A stretch of DNA of 64,000 nucleotides from an uncultured Archangium sp. (GTDB lineage Bacteria > Myxococcota > Myxococcia > Myxococcales > Myxococcaceae), in assembly GCA_903905455.1 (NCBI GenBank), contig CAIVGN010000055.1:34917-98916 (forward strand), written 5' to 3'. Below the pieces are notes generated by a model. That model saw nothing but the letters and a program-made list of their open reading frames with translations, searched no databases and was not told the DNA's origin. A program made the translations under genes and the position numbers. Positions 19,652 to 30,689 of this stretch are shown piece by piece. Positions within the stretch are counted from its first letter, which is position 1. Every line of letters starts with the position of its first letter.

Positions 19652-20920
19652 ATGTGGTGCGCAACGACGTTGGCAGTGGTGATGGGAGCGGTGGCGCCGC
19701 TGGAGCTCGCGACCCTGGGCGATGGAGCCACGCTGCCCGAGCTCGTGTGGCGGCAGGCGCCGGAGCTCCAGGCCGCGCGGATCAAGGTGGCCCAGGCCGA
19801 GGCCGAGCGACGCAAGGCGTTGCGGCTGCCCAACCCGGGCCTCGATCTCTCGGTCAACACGTTGCCCATCGGGCCGCTCAACCCGGGTGATCTCAAGGAC
19901 CCCTTTCTCAACGTGCCCAACGTGTCGGTGGGCCTGTCGGTGCTGCTCGAGCTGGGCAAGCGCGGGCCGAGGCAGGAGGCGACGGCCGAAGCGGCGCGCG
20001 CCGCGGCCCTCGACGCGCTCGACCAGGTGCGCCGCAAGGTGCTCGAGCTGGAGGACGTCATCGGCGACGTGGCGGCCGCGCAGGTGCGGGTCGACGCGTT
20101 GGCGGCGCTGGGGGAGGACGCGCAGCGGTTGACCTCGCTGCAGCAGGCCCGCGCCGACAAGGGCGACGCCTCGGAGCTCGACGCGGATCGGGCGCGCCTC
20201 GAGCTCGAGAGCACGCTGACCACCCTGGGCGAAGCGCGCGAGCTGCTCGCCGCGACGCTGCGCGTGTGCGCGGACACGGTGTCCACGCCGTGCGTGCCTT
20301 TCGCCGAAGTGACCCAGGCCCAGGCGTGGCTCGGGCGCCGCTTCGAGCAGTCCGGCGCGGGGCTGGTGGGCCGCCCCGACCTGAAGGCCCTCGAGGCGGC
20401 CATGCGCTCGGCCCGGGCGGCCCAGACCCTCGCGGCGCGCGGGTGGTTGCCCGACCCCACGGTGCGCCTGGGCTACGTGCGCGACCAGTTCGTCATCTCC
20501 GGCAACCAGCAGAACAGCCTCTTCGTGGGCCTCTCGATGCCGCTGCCCATCTTCGAGCACGGGCAGGACGACGCGCAGGCCGCGGGCGTGGCGGCGACGA
20601 GCGCCGAGCGCGCGCGCGAGCAGCTGTTGGCCAGCGCCGGCGCGCAGCTCACCCAGCTGGGCGCCGAGGTGAAGGGCGTCGAGACCCGGCAGCTGCGCCT
20701 GCGCGAGCAGTCGTTGCCCCTGGCCCGCAGCGTGGTGCAGCGCCTCGACGCCGCCGTCTCGCGCGGGGCCGCGCCGCTGCAGGAGCTCCTGCTTTCCCGG
20801 CGCCTGTTGGCCGAGCTGTTGCTGACCGCGACCGAGCTCGACCGCACCGTCTTTCACCTGCACGTCGCGCGCGCGCGGCTGGGCACCTCACTCGATTCGA
20901 TCTCGGAGCTGACACCATGA
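19652..20920 (+). CDS. TolC-family outer membrane efflux protein
   Basis: 422 residues with a short signal-like start (MWCATTLAVVMGAVAPL). Two outer-membrane-efflux repeats are visible: long helices rich in Ala, Glu, Gln (HELP-type APELQAARIKVAQAEAERRK, and again near 260-420), with short strand regions PNPGLDLSVNTLP and PDPTVRLGYV. First gene of a tripartite efflux operon; its TGA overlaps the ATG of the fusion protein. CzcC-like by context, since the pump is of heavy-metal RND type. Channel through the outer membrane. Confidence 0.86.
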   Translation: MWCATTLAVVMGAVAPLELATLGDGATLPELVWRQAPELQAARIKVAQAEAERRKALRLPNPGLDLSVNTLPIGPLNPGDLKDPFLNVPNVSVGLSVLLELGKRGPRQEATAEAARAAALDALDQVRRKVLELEDVIGDVAAAQVRVDALAALGEDAQRLTSLQQARADKGDASELDADRARLELESTLTTLGEARELLAATLRVCADTVSTPCVPFAEVTQAQAWLGRRFEQSGAGLVGRPDLKALEAAMRSARAAQTLAARGWLPDPTVRLGYVRDQFVISGNQQNSLFVGLSMPLPIFEHGQDDAQAAGVAATSAERAREQLLASAGAQLTQLGAEVKGVETRQLRLREQSLPLARSVVQRLDAAVSRGAAPLQELLLSRRLLAELLLTATELDRTVFHLHVARARLGTSLDSISELTP

Positions 20921-22095
20921 AGACCCCGTCCAATTCCCTCGCCCCGCACCAGCGGGGAGAGGGCCAGGGTGAGGGGCCGTCGCTCCTCGCGACCCTCTTC
21001 CTCGCCACCCTCGCGCTGGCCGGCTGCAAGAAGCCCGCGGCGCCGGTCGACGCGGCGGCGCTGATCAAGGCCGACGCCACGGGCGTCACCCTCGCGGCCG
21101 ACGCGCCGCAGTGGAAGTACGTCGAGCTCTCGGTGGCCACGCTGGGGCCCGCGCTCTCGCCGCTGCCGGTGCCCGGTCACGTGGATCTCGACCCCAAGCG
21201 CACCGCGGCGGTCGGCGTGCCGTTGCCCGGTCGCGTGGAGGCGGTGCTGGTGCGCCTGGGCAGCCGGGTGAAGCAGGGCGAGAAGCTCTTCTCGGTGCGC
21301 AGCGGCGCCTTCGCCGATCTCGATCGCGAGACCGAGGCGGCGCGCGCGCAGGTGGCGGTGCGGCTGCGGTTGCTGGAGCGCGCCAGGGAGCTGTACGAGC
21401 TCAAGGCTGCCCCGCAGAAGGACGTGCTGGCCTCGGAGGCGGAGCTCAAGGAAGCCGAGCTGACCTTGAAGGCCGCGGAGTCGAAGCAGCGCAGCCTCTC
21501 GGTGGCCGCCGAGGGTGACAACCTCTTCTGGGTGCGCGCCGCGCGCGTGGGCACGGTGGTGGAACTGGACCTGTTCCCCGGCCAGGAAGTGGGCCCGGAC
21601 CGCGAGAAGCCGCTGCTCAAGCTCTCGGATCTCGACGAGGTGCTGGTGATCGCCGACGTGCCCGAGAGCGACGTGCGCGACGTGCACCTCGGCGAGGCGG
21701 TCTCGATTCAGCCCCAGGGCTCCGACGTGCGCCAGGGCGTGGTGGAGTACATCAGCGAGGTGGTCGAGCCGCGCCGCCGCACCGTCGAGGTGTGGGTGCG
21801 CGCGAAGAACCCCGATCGCCAGCTGCGCCCCAACGGCTTCGTGGAGGTGGTGATCAAGCCCGACTCCACGGCGGAGGTGGTGAAGGTGCCGGACATCGCG
21901 GTGGTCACCCAGGGCACGCGCTCGGTGGTCTTCGTGGCCACGTCGCCCGGCCGGCTCGAGCCGCGCCCCGTCAAGCCGGGCCGGCGTCGCGACGGCATGA
22001 CCGAGATCCGGTCGGGCCTCGAGCCGGGGACGCGCTTCGTCTCGCACGGCGCGCTGCTCCTGCTCAACCAGGTCGATCTCTCGTCGGACACCTGA
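20917..22095 (+). CDS. RND efflux periplasmic adaptor (membrane fusion protein), lipoprotein
   Basis: 392 residues. The lipobox LALAGC gives Cys37, but the signal peptide has an unusually long n-region: residues 7-21 are the translation of the 43-bp repeat at 20936-20978. Then follows a CzcB-type adaptor: barrel-sandwich half (VEAVLVRLGSRVKQGEKLF), helical hairpin (about 145-205), second lipoyl half (VGTVVELDLFPGQEV), beta-barrel and membrane-proximal domains. Links the RND pump to the TolC-type channel. Starts with an ATGA overlap on the TolC gene and ends six bases before the RND gene. Confidence 0.88.
   Translation: MKTPSNSLAPHQRGEGQGEGPSLLATLFLATLALAGCKKPAAPVDAAALIKADATGVTLAADAPQWKYVELSVATLGPALSPLPVPGHVDLDPKRTAAVGVPLPGRVEAVLVRLGSRVKQGEKLFSVRSGAFADLDRETEAARAQVAVRLRLLERARELYELKAAPQKDVLASEAELKEAELTLKAAESKQRSLSVAAEGDNLFWVRAARVGTVVELDLFPGQEVGPDREKPLLKLSDLDEVLVIADVPESDVRDVHLGEAVSIQPQGSDVRQGVVEYISEVVEPRRRTVEVWVRAKNPDRQLRPNGFVEVVIKPDSTAEVVKVPDIAVVTQGTRSVVFVATSPGRLEPRPVKPGRRRDGMTEIRSGLEPGTRFVSHGALLLLNQVDLSSDT
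20936..20978 (+). repeat. 43-bp GC-rich interspersed repeat, copy 2 (inside a CDS)
   Basis: Differs at only four of 43 positions from copy 3 at 45024-45066. It lies wholly within the adaptor gene, in frame, and encodes residues 7-21 between the start and the hydrophobic core of the signal peptide. It includes GCGGGGAGAGGGCC and a short CCCCGC/GCGGGG hairpin. Confidence 0.8.
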
Positions 22096-22101
22096 GCCGT
22101 C

Positions 22102-25100
22102 ATGTTCGAACGCATCGTCAGTTACAGCGTGCAGAACCGCGTGGCCGTCGTGTTCTTCGCGATCGTCATCCTCGTGATGGGCGTCGTCAGCTTCCGGGGC
22201 CTCACCATCGAGGCCTTCCCCGACCCCACCGACACCCAGGTCAACGTCATCACCCTCTTCGACGGGCAACCGACCGAAGAGGTCGAGCGGCAGATCGGCC
22301 TCCCGCTCGAGCGCGCGCTCAACGGCACGCCGAACATGACGCGCCTGCGCAACCTCTCGATGTTCGGCTTGTCGATGGTGACCCTCACCTTCCGTGACGG
22401 CACCGACGGCCTGTGGGCGCGGCAGCAGGTGCTCGAGCGGCTGCGCGAGGCCGAGCTGCCGGAGGGTGCGCGGCCCGAGCTGGGGCCGTACGCGACGCCC
22501 ATCGGCGAGGTGTACCGCTACACGCTCAAGGGCGCGAAGGGCGACCCGATGAAGCTGCGCACCTTGCAGGACTGGGTGGTGCGCCCGAGCATCATGCGGG
22601 TCAACGGCATCGCCGACGTGGTGAGCTACGGCGGGTTGCAGAAGGTCATCCAGGTCGAGCCGAGGCCGCAGTCGCTCGCCGGCCTGGGGCTCACGTTGCA
22701 GGACCTCGAAGAAGCGGTGCAGCGCGGTTCGCAGAACGCGTCGGGCGGCGTGCTGGAGCGCGGCAGCGAGCAGTTCGTCATTCGCAGCGAGGGCCTCTTC
22801 AAGTCCATGGACGACATCCGCAACGTGGGCGTCGCCGAGCGCGACGGCACGCCGCTGTTCGTCAAGGACGTGGCCACGGTGACCGAGGGCTGGGCGCCGC
22901 GGCAGGGCGTGGTGAGCGAGGGCAAGAACGGCGACGTGGTCGAGGGCATCGTGCTCATGCGCCGCGGAGAGAACCCGTCGGTGGTGCTGGAGCGGCTCAA
23001 GGAGCAGTTGGTGGCGATCAACGCCCGCCTCGCGGAGGACGGCGCCGAGGTGGTGGCCTTCTACGACCGCAGCGAGCTGGTGGACGCCACGCTGGAGACC
23101 GTGGGGCACAACCTCATCGAGGGCGCCATCCTGGTGCTCATCGTGCTCTTCGTGTTCCTGCTCGACCTGCGGGCGGCGGTGATCGTCTGCTCGTTGATCC
23201 CCCTCTCGCTGGCGGTGGCCTTCATCTACCTCAAGCAGCGGGGCATGTCGGCGAACCTGCTGTCGATGGGCGCGGTGGACTTCGGGGTCATCGTCGACGG
23301 TGGCGTGGTGATCATCGAGGCCATCCTCGCGGCCCTGGTGATCCGCGATCACAGCCCGATGTCGCAGCAGGAGCGCATCCGCAAGTCGGCGGCGGCGGTG
23401 GTGCGGCCCACGGTGTTCGCGCTGCTGATCATCATCGCGGCCTACGTGCCCATCTTCATGCTCGAGCGCGTCGAGGGCCGCATCTTCTCCCCCATGGCCA
23501 ACACCGTGGCCGCGGCGCTGATGGGCGCGCTGCTGTTCTCGGTGACCCTGGTGCCGGCGCTGGCCTCGTTTGCCTACAACAAGCCGGTGCACCACAAGGA
23601 ATCGCCGGTGCTCACGCTGGCCTCGAAGCTGTACCTCCCGACGCTACGCTTTTCGCTGAAGCGGCCGTGGCTGGTGCTGGGCCTGGCGACCGCGCTGCTG
23701 GGCGTCACCGGGGTGATCGGGTCACGGCTGGGCAGCGAGTTCCTGCCCGAGCTCAACGAGGGCGCGCTGTACATGACCTTCACGCTGCCCTCGAACGTGT
23801 CGCTCTCGGAAGGCCGGCGCCTGGCGCCGAAGCTGACCGCGCTCATCTCGGCGCAGCCGCAGGTCGAGTCCATCTTGAGCCAGCTGGGCCGCCCCGAAGA
23901 CGGCACCGACGCCACGCTCACCAGCAACCTGGAGTTCTTCGTCAAGCTCAAGCCCGCGGCGGACTGGCCGAAGGAGACGCCGGAGCTGGGCGACGTCATC
24001 GCCGTGCTGCGCGACAGCATCGACGAGGTGCCGGGCCTCGAGGTGAACTTCAGCCAGCCCATTCGCGACAACGTCAACGAGAGCATCAGCGGTCAGTTCG
24101 GGCAGATCGCCGTGAAGCTCTACGGCGACGACCTGGTGAAGCTGCAGCAGCAGGCCGAGCGCGTGAAGACGGTGATCAGCACCGTCAAGGGCGTGGCCGA
24201 CCTGGGCATCGTGAAGAGCGGCGAGGTGCCGCAGCTGCAGGTGGAGCCGGACCGCGTGGCCCTGGCCCGCTACGGCATGACCCTGGGCGAGTTCCAGCAC
24301 GTGTTCCAGACCTCGGTCGGTGGGCGACCGGTCGACGAGTTCTGGGAAGGCGAGCGGCGCTTCGACGTGGTGCTGCGCTTGCCGGCCAGCGAGCGCGACG
24401 ACGTGGAGAAGCTGCGCAAGCTGCGGGTGGCCGTGCAGGGCGGGGCTACCGTGCCCATGGAGAACCTGGCGCACATCACCACCGGCACCGGCCGCGCGTC
24501 GATCAACCGCGAGAACGGGCGCCGCTACATCGGCATCCGCATGAACGTGCGCGACCGCGACCTGGGCGGCTTCGTCGACGACGCGCGCACCCGCGTGGAG
24601 AAGGAGGCCCCGCTGCAGGTGGGGCAACGCATCGAGTGGGGTGGCGAGTTCGAGAACAAGGAGCGGGCCATGAACCGGCTGATGCAGGTGGTGCCGGTGG
24701 CGCTGCTGTTGACCCTGCTGCTGCTCTTCTGGGCCTTCGACAGCTTCCCCCGCGCGGTGCTCACGCTGCTCAACGTGCCCTTCGCGCTGACCGGCGGGGT
24801 GTTCGGGTTGTGGCTGGCGGACATGCCGTTGTCGGTGGCCGCGGCCGTCGGCTTCATCGCGCTCATCGGCCAGGCCTCGCTCAACGGGGTGCTGGTGGCC
24901 TCGGCCATCGCCGAGAAGCTGCGCGAGGGCATGCTGCTGGACCACGCCATCATCGAGGGCGCGCGGGACCGGCTGCGCCCGGTGTTGATGACCGCCGCGC
25001 TCGCCGCCCTGGGCCTGGTGCCCGCGGCCATGAGCCACGCCATGGGCAGCGAGACCCAGCGCCCGTTGGCCGTGGTCATCGTCTTCGGCACCCTGTCGGC

Positions 25101-25179
25101 CTGCGCGCTGACCCTGGTGCTGTTGCCGGTGATGTACCGCGAGTACGCCCGGCGCTTCGAGAAGCGGGCGGTGGCCTGA
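22102..25179 (+). CDS. Heavy-metal-type RND efflux pump (CzcA family)
   Basis: 1025 residues, a full-length inner-membrane RND transporter: first helix at 12-30, periplasmic loop, helices 2-6, a long middle segment with helix 7, second loop, helices 8-12. The helix-4 motif DFGVIVDGGVVIIEA holds Asp393, Asp399 and Glu406 at the spacing of Asp402, Asp408, Glu415 of CzcA, the proton relay of metal-exporting RND pumps. Third gene of the TolC/adaptor/pump operon. The substrate is probably a divalent metal by family; no metal regulator lies nearby to confirm it. Confidence 0.9.
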   Translation: MFERIVSYSVQNRVAVVFFAIVILVMGVVSFRGLTIEAFPDPTDTQVNVITLFDGQPTEEVERQIGLPLERALNGTPNMTRLRNLSMFGLSMVTLTFRDGTDGLWARQQVLERLREAELPEGARPELGPYATPIGEVYRYTLKGAKGDPMKLRTLQDWVVRPSIMRVNGIADVVSYGGLQKVIQVEPRPQSLAGLGLTLQDLEEAVQRGSQNASGGVLERGSEQFVIRSEGLFKSMDDIRNVGVAERDGTPLFVKDVATVTEGWAPRQGVVSEGKNGDVVEGIVLMRRGENPSVVLERLKEQLVAINARLAEDGAEVVAFYDRSELVDATLETVGHNLIEGAILVLIVLFVFLLDLRAAVIVCSLIPLSLAVAFIYLKQRGMSANLLSMGAVDFGVIVDGGVVIIEAILAALVIRDHSPMSQQERIRKSAAAVVRPTVFALLIIIAAYVPIFMLERVEGRIFSPMANTVAAALMGALLFSVTLVPALASFAYNKPVHHKESPVLTLASKLYLPTLRFSLKRPWLVLGLATALLGVTGVIGSRLGSEFLPELNEGALYMTFTLPSNVSLSEGRRLAPKLTALISAQPQVESILSQLGRPEDGTDATLTSNLEFFVKLKPAADWPKETPELGDVIAVLRDSIDEVPGLEVNFSQPIRDNVNESISGQFGQIAVKLYGDDLVKLQQQAERVKTVISTVKGVADLGIVKSGEVPQLQVEPDRVALARYGMTLGEFQHVFQTSVGGRPVDEFWEGERRFDVVLRLPASERDDVEKLRKLRVAVQGGATVPMENLAHITTGTGRASINRENGRRYIGIRMNVRDRDLGGFVDDARTRVEKEAPLQVGQRIEWGGEFENKERAMNRLMQVVPVALLLTLLLLFWAFDSFPRAVLTLLNVPFALTGGVFGLWLADMPLSVAAAVGFIALIGQASLNGVLVASAIAEKLREGMLLDHAIIEGARDRLRPVLMTAALAALGLVPAAMSHAMGSETQRPLAVVIVFGTLSACALTLVLLPVMYREYARRFEKRAVA

Positions 25180-25310
25180 GCGTCTCGGCGGCCTGCGTGA
25201 AATCGGCGCGGAGCGAGCCGCGCTTCGGGCGGCGATGGCGTGCGACGTCGCCATCCCGAGAGGCTAGGGTCGCGCCCTTGACCCCCCATCTCCCCGATTC
25301 GACACAGCTG

Positions 25311-26051
25311 ATGCAGCGGTTGTCCCAACTCGAAGAAGAGCTTCGGGCCCTGAATCAGCCTCGGCGCGTGCGCGCGCGGTTCGCCGTGGCGGCGCTCGGG
25401 CTCCTGGCCGCGGCGACGGTGGGCACGGCGATGGCGGCCAACGGCAACTGTCCCAACGGGATGCCGTTCTGTTTCGCCCCCAATCAGCCTGCGGTCGCCA
25501 CCCAGGTGAACCACAACTTCGCCCAGCTCAAGGAATGGCTCGAAGCGAAGGTCGGGCCCGTCGGGTCGGCGGTGAGCGTTGCCGCCCCTTCGGCCTTCAC
25601 CGGCAACGTGAGCGTCACCGGCGCGGGGACCTTCTCGTCGACGGTCAGCGCGCCGACCTTGTCCGCGACCGGCACCGCGAGCGTCGGTGGGCTGCTCACC
25701 GCCGGGAGCATCACCGTGGGTGGCTCCGTCATCCAGTCCGGGTACCAGTCCTCGTGCGTTCACGGCTCCGCGGGGAACTCGTTCCCGGCGTGCTGCCGGA
25801 TCAACGTCCGCAACGGGCAGACCTCGTGTCGCATCGCGACCAGCTTCACTTCCGCCGGGTGGGTGACCACCGGCACCGTCGACCCGTTCAGCGCGACGAC
25901 CGAGGGCACCTACTCGCTGAGCTGCTTCGATGGCGTGTCGGGCGAGAACTTCCCGACCTGCTGTCGCACGGACAGCGCGGGCTCGGTGAGCTGCCGGGCT
26001 TCGCTCAACTGGCAGCTCAGTTCCTGGGGGGCGGTCGGCGCTGCGTTCTGA
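25311..26051 (+). CDS. Exported protein with duplicated Cys-rich C-terminal domain
   Basis: 246 residues from the ATG at 25311; a TTG at 25278 in the same frame is possible and has a better-placed AGGGT. The N-terminus is a short coiled coil (MQRLSQLEEELRALN), then a hydrophobic helix (FAVAALGLLAAATVGTAMA). The middle is Ser/Thr/Gly/Val-rich beta sequence (VSVTGAGTFSSTVSAPTL). The C-terminus has two homologous units of about 40 residues: SCVHGSAGNSFPACCR...SCR and SCFDGVSGENFPTCCR...SCR. Probably anchored in the inner membrane with an extracytoplasmic, disulfide-linked end. Function unknown. It follows the RND gene by 131 bp and is unlikely to be part of the pump. Confidence 0.7.
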   Translation: MQRLSQLEEELRALNQPRRVRARFAVAALGLLAAATVGTAMAANGNCPNGMPFCFAPNQPAVATQVNHNFAQLKEWLEAKVGPVGSAVSVAAPSAFTGNVSVTGAGTFSSTVSAPTLSATGTASVGGLLTAGSITVGGSVIQSGYQSSCVHGSAGNSFPACCRINVRNGQTSCRIATSFTSAGWVTTGTVDPFSATTEGTYSLSCFDGVSGENFPTCCRTDSAGSVSCRASLNWQLSSWGAVGAAF

Positions 26052-26072
26052 GCGCCTTCGGGCTGCGCGGCT

Positions 26073-26225
26073 TCAGTACGGCACGGAGCCCGACCACGAG
26101 ACGGTGGGGTTGCGGAGGGCGTCGGCGCTCACGCCACACAACGTCTCGCCTTCCCGGATGAAGAGCCGACCGTCGAAGGAGCGCTTGGCAGGCCTGACCC
26201 GTGGCCCCCGCCTGATAGGTCGGCC
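26073..26225 (-). pseudogene. C-terminal gene remnant lacking a start
   Basis: Fifty codons open from an upstream stop (26226-26228) to a TGA at 26073-26075, with no ATG, GTG or TTG in frame. The last part (RLFIREGETLCGVSADALRN, then PTVSWSGSVPY) has protein-like composition and GC-rich third positions unlike the surrounding shadow frames. Best read as the tail of a gene whose 5' part has been lost. The original product is not recognised. Confidence 0.35.
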
Positions 26226-26279
26226 TCAATCGCCCGGAACGTCGCCACGCGCGGGGCCAGACCGCGTAGGGTGCGCGGC

Positions 26280-26621
26280 ATGAGTGAGAAGGTCCGCTAT
26301 TCGCGTTCGCAGAAGTTCCGCCTGTCAGAGAAGGGCGCGGAGGCCGTGCGGGCCTACGAAGTGACGATCGCCGAGGCGCGGACCGGGCACGGGCGCGCGG
26401 AGTTCGAGGCGGCGCGCAACGCCTGGGGCACACCCCGGGGGCTCACCGCTGACGACGCGACCTTCCTCGTGGAGTTCGGGCTCAAGGGCCGCACCCTCAA
26501 GGAGACCGCCGAGTCCCTGGCCGACTGTGGCACCACGCCCAAGCAGGTGAAGGACGCCGCCGATCGACTCCTGGGCCTGTCGATGATCGAAGCAGTCCCC
26601 GGCGAGGTCGAGGTTCGTTAG
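26280..26621 (+). CDS. Small hypothetical protein, possibly winged-helix
   Basis: 113 residues from the ATG at 26280 (MSEKVRYSRSQKF); a start nine bases upstream has no support. Charged, no cysteines except one, no signal peptide. The C-terminal half (DATFLVEFGLKGRTLKETAESL, then KQVKDAADRLLGLSMIEAV) has the helix-helix-helix-strand pattern of a winged helix, which would fit a small DNA-binding protein, but no family is recognised. Its stop overlaps the convergent small gene by four bases. Confidence 0.6.
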   Translation: MSEKVRYSRSQKFRLSEKGAEAVRAYEVTIAEARTGHGRAEFEAARNAWGTPRGLTADDATFLVEFGLKGRTLKETAESLADCGTTPKQVKDAADRLLGLSMIEAVPGEVEVR

Positions 26622-26833
26622 CCCTCCGCGCGGTTCAAGGTGCGCGTCTCTTCGAGCGTGCGCCGGGCGATGGCCAGCTTGTCGAAGGCCGCTTGCACCA
26701 CGAGGCTGACCATCTGCTTGTCCGAGCGCTCCCCGCCGTGGAGCGCCTGGATCGCGAGGTGGAGCTCCTTCTCGGCGATCTCCAGCAGGGCGAGGGCGGT
26801 GGAGAGCTTCTCGTCGGCGAGGGCGCTGTTCAT
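26618..26833 (-). CDS. Small helical hypothetical protein
   Basis: 71 residues from an ATG at 26833 with GGTGG upstream. Almost entirely alpha-helical with heptad-like leucines (ALALLEIAEKELHLAIQAL), suggesting a coiled coil or helical hairpin. No family recognised. It is convergent with and overlaps the previous gene by four bases, and lies 25 bp downstream of the nitroreductase stop on the same strand, so may be the last gene of a region read leftwards. Confidence 0.5.
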   Translation of the reverse strand: MNSALADEKLSTALALLEIAEKELHLAIQALHGGERSDKQMVSLVVQAAFDKLAIARRTLEETRTLNRAEG

Positions 26834-26858
26834 GCCCCCACCATGGCAGCCTTCGGTC

Positions 26859-27452
<594 letters not shown>

Positions 27453-27515
27453 GGAACTCCCAAGTGCGTGAGCGCGCCCCCTATCGCAATTGCGCACCGC
27501 GGTGTGCCTAACCAG

Positions 27516-28211
27516 TCAGCGGGGGAGGTGCGAGGGGCACTCGGTGGCCAGGGAGACCAGCAAGGCCAGGCGCTGGGGGGTGAAGTACCCCTGCTTCGTG
27601 GACTCGGCGTCGAGAATGCCCACCACCTTGCCGTTGGCGTCGAGCACCGGGAGGCAGACCTCCGAGCGCACCTTGGGGTCGCACTCGTAATAGGCGCCGC
27701 CGCTGGCCCGGTGCGCCGCGACGTCCTGGAGCACGCGGGCCTGGCCGGAGAGCCCGACGGCGGCGTTGTTGGAGCGCTGGGCGAAGGCCTCGGTGAGGGG
27801 GAACTCGGGCCGGCTCTCGGCGCCCCGGTAGGCGAGCTTCACCAGCGTGGGCCCCGAGGGGAGCGCGCGCACCTGGTACAGCCCCAGCCAGTCGGCGCCG
27901 GTCTGCGCCTGCACCGACTCCACCAGCGCGTCGAGGGTGAGCAGGGCGAAGGAGGTCTGCACCGAGCGGCCCCCGAGCACCTTGCCCAGGTCGTAGGGCG
28001 TGGGGTCGAGGTCCTGGTGCAGCGAGCAGGTGCCGTCGGGCGAGAGCTTCGGCACCTTGTACTGGTACAGCCCGTTGAGGGCCGTGGGCGTCGCCGGGAG
28101 GCTGGCCTTCTTCGCCTCGTCGAGCAGCCCCCACAGCACCTGCTGGGCTTCGCGCACGGCAGACACGTCGACGGTGAGGCCGGTCTTCGTCAGGTACGAG
28201 CGGGCGTCCAT
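27516..28211 (-). CDS. GAF-domain protein resembling free methionine-R-sulfoxide reductase
   Basis: 231 residues. The C-terminal 130 residues form a GAF domain; YYECDPKVRSEVCLPVLDAN followed by GKVVGILDAES closely follows the fRMsr/YebR pattern with Cys in the catalytic region (ECDP). The other two conserved cysteines of that enzyme (normally near GVCG) are not at the expected place: here GLSG. It is therefore either a divergent reductase or a GAF sensor. The N-terminal 90 residues contain one further Cys and no recognised domain. Located 30 bp downstream of the zinc-ribbon membrane protein gene, same strand. Confidence 0.68.
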   Translation of the reverse strand: MDARSYLTKTGLTVDVSAVREAQQVLWGLLDEAKKASLPATPTALNGLYQYKVPKLSPDGTCSLHQDLDPTPYDLGKVLGGRSVQTSFALLTLDALVESVQAQTGADWLGLYQVRALPSGPTLVKLAYRGAESRPEFPLTEAFAQRSNNAAVGLSGQARVLQDVAAHRASGGAYYECDPKVRSEVCLPVLDANGKVVGILDAESTKQGYFTPQRLALLVSLATECPSHLPR

Positions 28212-28241
28212 GGTCGGCGCACTGTAGCCATGGACGCGCGC

Positions 28242-28976
28242 CTACTGGTGGGTGGCCTTGGGGCTCGTGGGCGCTGCGCTGCAGTCGTCGTCGCCGCGCA
28301 CCTGCTTGACCGACCAGCGTGACTTGAGCTGGAGGCACGAGAACACCTCGGTGCGTTGGCCGCCCTTGGTGAAGCGCGTGTCGGAGAGCACCGCGGTACG
28401 GCCGTCGATGGCGAGGTCGCCGGTCTTCTCGCACTCGAAGTCGTCCAGGCTGGTGAAGCCCTGGTAGCGGGCGCTGATCAGCTCCAGCTCCGTCAAGGCG
28501 CAGGCGCTCTTCAGGTCGAGGGTCTCGCCGGGGGGCAGCTGCGCCTCGAGCGCGCGCTTGTGGCGCTGCTCCTGGATGGACACGGCGGCCACGCCCACCC
28601 ACATGAACAGGGCCAGGGTCACGCCCAGCATGCCCAGCGCGAGGCCCAGCGTGCCCTGCGCCGGGTAGGGGAGCCCGTGCTGCTGCGCCAGCCTGCGCGC
28701 GCGCAGCCCGAACACGATGCCCAAGACCGGCCCGATGGGCAGCAGGCAGCACACCACCGTGCCGATGCTCGACGAGAGCACGGCCCACTTGCCGGCCTTC
28801 TGGATCTCCGGCTGGGCGAGCGCGAGGCCCCTGGCGCGGGCGCTCGCCGCGTCGTTGACCTGCGCGGCTTCACGGCTCCGCTTCGCCGCGGCGCCGCGAT
28901 CGGTGGTCGACCCACAGAACTTGCACTGCTCGAGGTCGTCGCCGAGCGGGGCGCTGCAGTTGGGGCATTTCTGCAT
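28242..28976 (-). CDS. Zinc-ribbon protein with two transmembrane helices
   Basis: 244 residues. An N-terminal zinc ribbon (CPNCSAPLGDDLEQCKFCG, residues 4-22, CxxC...CxxC) is followed by a helical linker, then two hydrophobic segments (about 67-90 and 105-130) of DUF4190-like layout, and a C-terminal globular domain of about 100 residues containing four cysteines (SACALTE, FECEK, SCLQL, DDDCS), probably outside the membrane. Role unknown. Adjacent to the fumarase gene (six bases after its stop), so the two may be cotranscribed. Confidence 0.75.
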   Translation of the reverse strand: MQKCPNCSAPLGDDLEQCKFCGSTTDRGAAAKRSREAAQVNDAASARARGLALAQPEIQKAGKWAVLSSSIGTVVCCLLPIGPVLGIVFGLRARRLAQQHGLPYPAQGTLGLALGMLGVTLALFMWVGVAAVSIQEQRHKRALEAQLPPGETLDLKSACALTELELISARYQGFTSLDDFECEKTGDLAIDGRTAVLSDTRFTKGGQRTEVFSCLQLKSRWSVKQVRGDDDCSAAPTSPKATHQ

Positions 28977-28982
28977 GACGCC

Positions 28983-30611
<1,629 letters not shown>

Positions 30612-30689
30612 GGGGGGCTTGTACCGCTGCGGGAGGTGCAAATCAGCAGTGGACGTTGGGTGGCCGGGGGCCGTGCTACGAGCTCACCC

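Noticed and set aside
22413..26051. 1212-codon plus frame running through the RND gene into the next gene
   Set aside because: Only its last 246 codons are real; the earlier part is the shadow of the RND gene.
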